A DNA stretch of 64,000 nt from Phycisphaeraceae bacterium (GTDB lineage: Bacteria > Planctomycetota > Phycisphaerae > Phycisphaerales > SM1A02), in assembly GCA_019636735.1 (NCBI GenBank), contig JAHBWY010000003.1, forward strand, positions 372,001-436,000. The letters are read 5' to 3'. The notes beneath the pieces were generated by a model. The model saw only the letters and a program-made list of their open reading frames with translations, was not told where the DNA came from and ran no database searches. Of the stretch, positions 58,354 to 64,000 are shown piece after piece. Position 1 is the stretch's first letter. Every line of letters begins with the position of its first letter. Position numbers and translations under genes: made by a program.

Positions 58354-61300
58354 CTAGCCGAGCTTGGCCCAGAGAGCTTCAAGCCGCTCCAGCACGGAAG
58401 CCCGGGGCGGCGCCCCCTCGGCCCACACTCGAATCCGAAGCTGTTCGACCTCTCTAGCGAACTGAACGGCCTCGCCATGCCGAGCGGCCCCCGAAGGATG
58501 CGCAGCGAGTACGGCCGCCCGGCGATGCAGCCAGGTCACCAGATGAGCGGAGAGGTCGTGGTCGCGTTGCACGCCTCCTCGGGGGAGCCGCTCCCATCGC
58601 CGCAGCGCCGCATCGAGGAGTTCACCTCGTCGCTCGATCTCATCGAGAGGCTCGGTGGACGGAAATGGAACCGCGTTCGACCTGAGCGCGTCGGCGACTG
58701 ACTCCTTCGCAAGTTGCCACTCGGCGGGTGACGCTGCTGCGAGTCGTGCTTCGAGCGCCGCGCGGGCACGAAGGAGACGCAGCGCTGCTCGAGCCACGCG
58801 ATCGGCAAGCTGATGAACTTTCGGCGCTGCATCGGTCACGCGCACATCGAATGCCTCAGCGGATCGGGGCTCTGGTGGTGCCGTGACCGCAAGCTCCGCA
58901 ACCACGCCTCGAAGGGACGCGAGCGCCGTGGAGGCCGGCTCGAGCGCTTGCCACAGTGACTCGATCTCCTTCCACTGCGCGTGGAAGGTGAGATGATGAT
59001 CGATGGCTGAGCCGAGATCGGCGAGGGCCAGTCGTCGGAGTCCGAGCCGCATGGCCGAGGCCGCCTCATCGATCGATGGGAAGAGCTGAACCCCGACGGT
59101 TGAACCTTCATCAACCACCGCGGGATAGGCGACGCCCACCTGCGGGCCGAGGTCGACCTGCTCCGGCAGCGGAGGAAAGTCCCACGCCACACGGCCCGAA
59201 CAGGCGATCGACGCGGACACTTCCTTCGCCCGTTCCGCGAATCGGCGCTCGGCCGCCCCCGCCCAGCGCTGCTGAAGTTCTGCAAGGTTCCGCCCCGAAT
59301 CGAGGACGCGCTGCTCCTCATCGATCACCTCGAAACGCATGGCAAACTCGGGCGAGAGCGCGTCGAGACTGAAGTCCGTCGGCTCGACCGGCAGACCTCC
59401 CAGCTCCGACAGGTACGCCGCCAGTGCTCGGCGAAGCGATCCCTTCCCCTCAATCGACGCAAAGTGCTCGGTCGCCCCCGCCGCCACCTCGCGCGCCGGA
59501 GAGAAGCGCACACGCAAGCGCTTGGGAAGGGTGCGGAGGAGCGCCTCGATCTTCGATTGGAGCATCCCGGGGACGAGCCACTCCATGCGCTCGCCGTCGA
59601 GCGTGCGCAGCGCTCCGAGGGGCACCTGCATGGTGACGCCATCGGCACCAGCGCCCGGGGCATGTTCATAGCGCAGCGGCAACTCGCCCGCCGTCGTCGC
59701 GAGAGTGTCCGGGTAGGCGCTCGTATCGATCGGGGCACGAAGAAGATCCCGCTCACTCATGAAGAGAGTCTCGGGCTGTCGCGCCTCGACGCGTCGCCGC
59801 CACGAGTTGAACGACGGCGCATTGACGACACTCCGCGGCACTCGAGCGTCATAGAACGCAAAGCGAGCCTCGACATCGACCAGAAGCCCATGTTCGCGCC
59901 GCTTGTGTTCCACGGCCTCGAGGCGCTGCCGAAGGGCGCGATTGTGCTCGAGGAAGGCCGCCCCACCGCGAAGCTGCTCCTCGACGAGCGCCGCGTGAAT
60001 GAAGACCTGCCTCGCTCCCTCGGGATCGATGGGTTCATAGGGCACACGGCGACGGGCGGTCAGGACCAGGGCACCGAGCACGACCTTCTCCCATGCGGCG
60101 ACATGCCCCGACTCCGGCAGGTAGTGGGGCTCGCTCGCCTGTCGCTTCACCATGTGCGGCGCAACCCGTTCGACCCAATCGGCCTGAATGCGAGCCACCA
60201 TCCGCGCGCTGCGGCGACCGATGTCCACGACCTCCGAGGCGACGATCCAGGTCGGCGAGCGCCGCGCGAGCACGCTGTCGCGATGAATCACGAAGGCCGC
60301 GCCGGTCACCCCCGCGTAGGTGCCATCATCCTGCCGTCGGCCGATCTGGGAGACGAATCCGGCGATGACGGCGCGGTGGATCTCCGACTCGCGCTGCGGG
60401 GGCAAAGGGCGCGGCACCGCGTGATCATTGGGAGCTCTGGCAGCGCTGGCGGCGCTTGCGGGGCCGGTAGCGTTGGCGGGGTTCGCGTCGCTGGCAGCCC
60501 CTGCAGCGTTTGCAGCGCTTGGCGTGTTCGCAGCGCTCGCAGCTCGCGCGGACGGCGCCTTCGGACCTGAGTCCGCCCGATTCGGACGGCGTCGTCGGCG
60601 TCGCCAGGAGTCGACCTCGAGGCGCGCCAGTTGATCATGGACCTCGATCCACTCCCGCACACGCCGCGGCGCCAAGCCCTCCTCACGACACCAGCGCGAG
60701 AAGGCGTTCGAGCCCATCGTTCGCTTCGCCAGCATGACCTCATGCCAGAGACGAAGAAGCGTCAGGAAGTCGGAGTCGGGGTGCCTCACTCGGGCGAGCA
60801 GGCGAATCGCGGTGGTGGCCTCATCAGGTGCGGGTCCGTCGACGGCATCCACACCCGGCTCGACTTTCGGCGCTGGCACATCCTTGCCATGCGGCACCCC
60901 TCCGCGGGCTTCGGCCATGCCAGCGCTCGCGGGTCGGCTCGAATGCCTCGACGCGGCGGCGACGGTGATCGGGTTCTGCACGGAGAGCGCGGCCGCAATC
61001 GGCAGCACCTCGGGAAGGCACTCCGACTCCCGCGCCGCCAGAAGCATGCGCGAGGTCCGAGGGTCAATCGGCAGGAGCGCCATCCGACGGCCGATGGGCG
61101 CAAGTTCACCGCGCCGCGAGATCGCACCGAGTTCGACCAGTGTGTCGAGGCCATCATGCCAGAGGCGCGCCGCGGGCGGGTCGATGAATGGAAATGACTC
61201 TGGATCGCCGAGGCCCGAGGCCTTCATGCGAAGGACGACACCGGCGAGATTGCTGCGCAGGATCTCCGGCGTGGTCTGCGCCGATCGCTCGGCCAACGAC

Positions 61301-62370
61301 GCCTCGGTGTAGAGGCGAATGCAGAGGCCCGGACCGATGCGACCGCAACGCCCCGCTCGCTGGGCCGCGCTCGCGATCGAAATGGGCTCGACGAGCAGTC
61401 GCTCGACGCGGGCCCGCGACGAGTACCGTCGCAGTCGCGCGACGCCACTGTCAACCACGGCGCGAATGCGCGGCACCGTGAGACTCGTCTCCGCCACATT
61501 GGTCGAGAGAATCACCCGCCTCGGGCCGGTCGGACGAAGCACGCGGTCCTGCGCCTCGGCGGGCAGACTGGCCGAGAGGCGCCAGATGGTCACGCCGCGC
61601 CGCTCGAGCTGCGGACCGAGCGCTTCATGACACTCCGCGATCTCCCGTTCGCCCGGCAGGAAGACGAGCACATCACCGCCCGGCGTTCGATCGAGCGCCT
61701 CAAGCACGGCGGGAGCCACCACCTCGGGTGAAGCCGGGTCGTCGACATCGCCCTGCTCCGGGTCGCGATGGTTGATCTCGATCGGGAAGAGGCGCCCCGA
61801 GACCTCGACGATCGGTGCGCCGCCGAAGTGCTCCGAGAATCGCGCCGGCTCGATCGTGGCGCTCGTGACGATGACGCGCAGGTCGCGCCGTCGATCAACG
61901 ATCCGGCGCAGGGCGCCGAGCAGCAGGTCGACATTCAGGCTGCGCTCATGCGCCTCGTCGATGATGATCGTGTCATAGCGCTGGAGCCAGGGGTCTCCCG
62001 CCAACTCCGCGAGCAGGATGCCGTCCGTCATCAGGCGGATGCGGGTGCGCTCGCTTGCCTTCGAGTCGAAGCGAACCTGATAGCCAACCAGCGTGCCGAG
62101 TTCCGTTCCGCTTTCGGCCGCGATGCGAGCGGCCACCGATCGGGCGGCCAGTCGCCTCGGCTGGGTGTGGGCGATGGCACCGCGGGCTCCTCGACCCGCG
62201 TCGAGGGCCATGCGAGGCAATCGTGTGGTCTTCCCCGATCCCGTCTCACCGCAGACGATCACCACCGGGTGCGCGTGCAGGAGCGCGATGATCTCCTCGC
62301 GGTGATCGTCGATGGGCAGCGCCGCCCGCTCCGGGTCGACCAAGGGGCTCGATGGCGAACCTTCCTGCAT
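58354..62370 (-). CDS. hrpA: ATP-dependent RNA helicase HrpA
   Basis: 1338 residues from ATG 62370. ATG 62400 is in frame, but its first base is the last base of tRNA-Val, so it is less likely. DEAH-box motifs in order: VIVCGETGSGKTTRLPRMAL (Walker A), HTQPRRLAARSVAARIA, IIIDEAHERSLNVDLLL (DEAH), VTSATIEPARF (SAT), VILSTNVAETSLT, and QRAGRCGRIGPG (motif VI). The helicase-associated, OB and DUF3418 regions follow. An Ala/Asn-rich linker of about 50 residues lies near the middle (bases about 60414-60600). HrpA unwinds RNA and rescues stalled ribosomes in E. coli. Confidence 0.95.
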   Translation of the reverse strand: MQEGSPSSPLVDPERAALPIDDHREEIIALLHAHPVVIVCGETGSGKTTRLPRMALDAGRGARGAIAHTQPRRLAARSVAARIAAESGTELGTLVGYQVRFDSKASERTRIRLMTDGILLAELAGDPWLQRYDTIIIDEAHERSLNVDLLLGALRRIVDRRRDLRVIVTSATIEPARFSEHFGGAPIVEVSGRLFPIEINHRDPEQGDVDDPASPEVVAPAVLEALDRTPGGDVLVFLPGEREIAECHEALGPQLERRGVTIWRLSASLPAEAQDRVLRPTGPRRVILSTNVAETSLTVPRIRAVVDSGVARLRRYSSRARVERLLVEPISIASAAQRAGRCGRIGPGLCIRLYTEASLAERSAQTTPEILRSNLAGVVLRMKASGLGDPESFPFIDPPAARLWHDGLDTLVELGAISRRGELAPIGRRMALLPIDPRTSRMLLAARESECLPEVLPIAAALSVQNPITVAAASRHSSRPASAGMAEARGGVPHGKDVPAPKVEPGVDAVDGPAPDEATTAIRLLARVRHPDSDFLTLLRLWHEVMLAKRTMGSNAFSRWCREEGLAPRRVREWIEVHDQLARLEVDSWRRRRRRPNRADSGPKAPSARAASAANTPSAANAAGAASDANPANATGPASAASAARAPNDHAVPRPLPPQRESEIHRAVIAGFVSQIGRRQDDGTYAGVTGAAFVIHRDSVLARRSPTWIVASEVVDIGRRSARMVARIQADWVERVAPHMVKRQASEPHYLPESGHVAAWEKVVLGALVLTARRRVPYEPIDPEGARQVFIHAALVEEQLRGGAAFLEHNRALRQRLEAVEHKRREHGLLVDVEARFAFYDARVPRSVVNAPSFNSWRRRVEARQPETLFMSERDLLRAPIDTSAYPDTLATTAGELPLRYEHAPGAGADGVTMQVPLGALRTLDGERMEWLVPGMLQSKIEALLRTLPKRLRVRFSPAREVAAGATEHFASIEGKGSLRRALAAYLSELGGLPVEPTDFSLDALSPEFAMRFEVIDEEQRVLDSGRNLAELQQRWAGAAERRFAERAKEVSASIACSGRVAWDFPPLPEQVDLGPQVGVAYPAVVDEGSTVGVQLFPSIDEAASAMRLGLRRLALADLGSAIDHHLTFHAQWKEIESLWQALEPASTALASLRGVVAELAVTAPPEPRSAEAFDVRVTDAAPKVHQLADRVARAALRLLRARAALEARLAAASPAEWQLAKESVADALRSNAVPFPSTEPLDEIERRGELLDAALRRWERLPRGGVQRDHDLSAHLVTWLHRRAAVLAAHPSGAARHGEAVQFAREVEQLRIRVWAEGAPPRASVLERLEALWAKLG

Positions 62371-62399
62371 GCCTCTGACCTGTCCGATGGCCCCGGCCA

Positions 62400-62472
62400 T
62401 GAGCGCTGCTGGATTCGAACCAGCGACCCCTGCTGTGTAAGAGCAGTGCTCTTGCCGCTGAGCTAAGCGCCC
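62400..62472 (-). tRNA. tRNA-Val (anticodon TAC)
   Basis: A 73-nt cloverleaf: acceptor GGGCGCT with AGCGCTC, D-arm GCTC/GAGC, anticodon stem CTGCT/AGCAG around CTTACAC, T-arm GCTGG/CCAGC with loop TTCGAAT. Anticodon TAC reads GUA and GUG. CCA is not encoded. It is directly upstream of hrpA. Confidence 0.95.
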
Positions 62473-62474
62473 GC

Positions 62475-62544
62475 AGGTCGCTCATCGTCGACGCGACGCG
62501 GAGCGACCTCGAAACGAAGAGAGCCGCCGCATCTGCGACGGCTC
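62475..62544 (-). other. Two hairpins in the tRNA-Asp/tRNA-Val spacer
   Basis: The first, at 62521-62544, is a stem of about 10 bp whose minus-strand 3' side is followed by TCTTCGTTTC, resembling a weak terminator. The second pairs 62475-62483 with 62501-62509 (9 bp, 17-nt loop). Both lie between the two tRNAs on the strand that is transcribed. Confidence 0.5.
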
Positions 62545-62550
62545 GAGGAA

Positions 62551-62624
62551 CGAGGCGGACGGGAATCGAACCCGCAACCACCGGCGTGACAAGCCGGTAC
62601 TCTAACCAATTGAGCTACCGCCCC
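62551..62624 (-). tRNA. tRNA-Asp (anticodon GTC)
   Basis: A 74-nt cloverleaf: acceptor GGGGCGG with CCGCCTC, D-arm GCTC/GAGT, anticodon stem CCGGC/GCCGG around TTGTCAC, T-arm GCGGG/CCCGT with loop TTCGATT. Anticodon GTC reads GAU and GAC. CCA is not encoded. Confidence 0.95.
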
Positions 62625-62653
62625 TAAGTTCCGAGGGGTGGCCTCGGCCCCGT

Positions 62654-62681
62654 AGTGTAGGGCGCCTTCGCAACTCGTCAA
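62654..62681 (-). promoter_or_regulatory. Promoter of the tRNA-Asp/tRNA-Val (hrpA) unit
   Basis: On the minus strand TTGACG (62676-62681) and TACACT (62654-62659) are separated by 16 bases. It is the best match to the sigma-70 consensus in the window. The predicted start is near 62647, before tRNA-Asp. A 6-bp stem (62631-62636 with 62642-62647) lies between. Confidence 0.7.
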
Positions 62682-62733
62682 GTCCACCGGCGCGTTCAGG
62701 TTCCCGGCTCTTCGTCGGCCGCTCCCGGAGCGA

Positions 62734-64000
62734 TCACGCTTCGAACCAGTTCGGGCCGACACCGGTGTCGACGCGCAGCGGAACGCTCAGCGCCATCGCC
62801 GCCTCCATGCTGGAGACGACGCTCATCCGCAGCGACTCCGCATCGGCGGCGGGAACTTCGAGCACCAGTTCATCGTGAATCTGGAGAAGCAGGCGACTGC
62901 CCGGGTGGCGCTCCGGAAGGAGGCGCTGCACCTCGATCATGGCGAGCTTGATGAGGTCGGCGGCGCTCCCCTGCACCACCGTGTTGATCGCGATCCGCTC
63001 GCCCAGGGCTCGCTCGGCCGGATTGCGCGAGTGCACCTGGGGCACGGGGCGACGCCGCCCCATGATGGTCGAGACGAATCCCTCGCGCCGCGCCTGCTCC
63101 ACGCACGCGGAGAGAAAGGCATCGATCCCGTGAAAGCGGGCCTTGTAGTCCTCGATGATCTTCCTCGCCCGCTCCACCGTTGCGCCGCCTCCGAGCCGTC
63201 GCGCCAACCCCCACGCCGTAATGCCGTAGACGATGCCGAAGTTGACCATCTTCGCGGCGGAGCGCTGCTCGTCGCTCACTTGATCCGGGGGGACGCCGTA
63301 GACCTCCGCAGCGACCGCGCGGTGGATGTCATCGCCGCGGCGGAAGGCCTCCCGAAGCGCTTCATCGCCCGAGAGGTGCGCGAGCAGACGAAGCTCGATC
63401 TGCGAGTAATCGGCGGCCAGAAGAAGGTTCCCGGGATCGGCCACGAACGCGCGACGGATCTCCCGCCCCACCTCGCTCCGGATGGGAATGTTCTGCAGAT
63501 TGGGGTCACTTGAACTCAACCGGCCGGTCGCCGTCACCGCCTGGTGGAAGCTCGCGTGAATGCGGCCGTCACTGGGGTCGATCGCCTCGCGCAGCGCGAC
63601 GAGATAGGTGTTCACCAGCTTGGTGAGCCGGCGATAGTGCACGATCATCGAGGGGAGCTCACTCGTGACCTCGGGGTTCAGGGTGAGCTTCTCAAGCACT
63701 TCGACATCGGTGCTGGCGCCGGTCTTCGTGCGCTTGATGACGGGCAGACCAAGGCCCGGTGGATCATCGGTCGGCTTGCGAAAGAGCACTTCGGCGAGCT
63801 GCTTGGGTGAGTCGGGATTGAAGGGGCGCGGCGCGAGGTCGATGATCTGGCGACGCAGCTCGTGGATGGACTTCTCGAGACCGGCCCGCTGCCTTTCGAG
63901 CTCCTCCGCGTCGACGCGAATGCCGTTCCACTCAAGCTCCGCCAGCACGCGCACGATCGGCACTTCGAGGTCGCGATAGAGCGCTTCGAGCCCCTTCTCG
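62734..64000 (-). CDS. polA: DNA polymerase I, C-terminal part
   Basis: Open at the right edge; about 421 C-terminal residues are present. Family A polymerase motifs: motif A LLAADYSQIELRLLAHLSGD (catalytic Asp), motif B with RSAAKMVNFGIVYGITAWGLAR (O-helix Lys and Tyr), and motif C LLLQIHDELVLEVP (HDE). TGRLSSSDPNLQNIPIR and RRRPVPQVHSRN are also typical. The N-terminal 5'-nuclease and proofreading domains lie outside the window. It ends 109 bases upstream of tRNA-Asp on the same strand, separated by the tRNA promoter. Confidence 0.97.
   Translation of the reverse strand, partial: EKGLEALYRDLEVPIVRVLAELEWNGIRVDAEELERQRAGLEKSIHELRRQIIDLAPRPFNPDSPKQLAEVLFRKPTDDPPGLGLPVIKRTKTGASTDVEVLEKLTLNPEVTSELPSMIVHYRRLTKLVNTYLVALREAIDPSDGRIHASFHQAVTATGRLSSSDPNLQNIPIRSEVGREIRRAFVADPGNLLLAADYSQIELRLLAHLSGDEALREAFRRGDDIHRAVAAEVYGVPPDQVSDEQRSAAKMVNFGIVYGITAWGLARRLGGGATVERARKIIEDYKARFHGIDAFLSACVEQARREGFVSTIMGRRRPVPQVHSRNPAERALGERIAINTVVQGSAADLIKLAMIEVQRLLPERHPGSRLLLQIHDELVLEVPAADAESLRMSVVSSMEAAMALSVPLRVDTGVGPNWFEA

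Noticed and set aside
60414..60600. Ala/Asn-rich stretch in hrpA considered as a frameshift or gene fusion boundary
   Set aside because: The frame is continuous and helicase domains match on both sides; it is a low-complexity linker.

Overview
The window is a GC-rich, densely packed bacterial chromosome segment with ordinary housekeeping content and no transposase, integrase, phage gene, rRNA or CRISPR array. The best guess at origin is the class Phycisphaerae (Planctomycetota). This rests on an exported protein ending in a hydrophobic helix plus a short Arg cluster (a planctomycete-style PEP-CTERM relative, 4750-5445), a VCBS/FG-GAP protein carrying dockerin-like Asn-Gly-Asp repeats (56321-58159), a DUF1844 protein, and an ECF sigma factor/membrane partner pair. 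This is an inference from gene style, not a phylogenetic result.

Layout. 1-7.7 kb: thioesterase fragment, a candidate small RNA with its own promoter and terminator, metallophosphoesterase, small lipoprotein, phosphohexomutase, exported PEP-CTERM-like protein, then rpsB-tsf behind a long structured leader. 7.8-16.5 kb: HIT protein with a ClpP-fold protein, MazG-like protein, tRNA-Arg(CCG), MFS transporter, and a photolyase operon (SRPBCC-SDR fusion, photolyase, alpha/beta hydrolase). 16.6-23.3 kb: gmhA, two tandem four-helix membrane proteins with thioredoxin-like tails, and an ECF sigma / membrane partner / exported protein / tilS operon. 23.6-27.1 kb: a B12-binding-fold protein without the cobalamin ligands, divergent from ubiE, then an amidohydrolase-fold protein without metal ligands coupled to a lipoprotein. 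27-34 kb: pseudouridine synthase, Nudix-like protein, a POT transporter with a large insertion, an AbgT transporter and a lipase-like hydrolase. 34-40.4 kb: pheA, lysA, AHSA1-like protein, pgsA-pgpA. 40.5-47.8 kb: nuoJKLMN, whose last gene runs into tRNA-Arg(ACG). 47.8-64 kb: polX, class I amidotransferase, yraN, parvulin lipoprotein, DUF1844, DPPR-synthase-like UbiA protein with ymdB, DUF3553 protein, VCBS protein, tRNA-Asp/tRNA-Val/hrpA, and the 3' part of polA.

Gene organisation. Stop and start codons repeatedly overlap as ATGA or GTGA (for example at 8303, 13627, 20519, 22759, 26412, 27781, 39698, 41488, 41871, 44285, 45991). I used this habit to choose several GTG starts. Recognisable promoters are close to sigma-70 type (TTGCCA-18-TAATAC, TTGCCG-17-TACACT, TTGACG-16-TACACT).

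The most unusual items are the candidate small RNA at about 361-510, the tandem membrane/thioredoxin pair at 17.3-19.4 kb, the POT transporter with a soluble domain between helices 9 and 10, two proteins that keep a fold but lose the residues that bind its cofactor or metal (23602-24384 and 25501-26415), and the nuoN/tRNA gene overlap.
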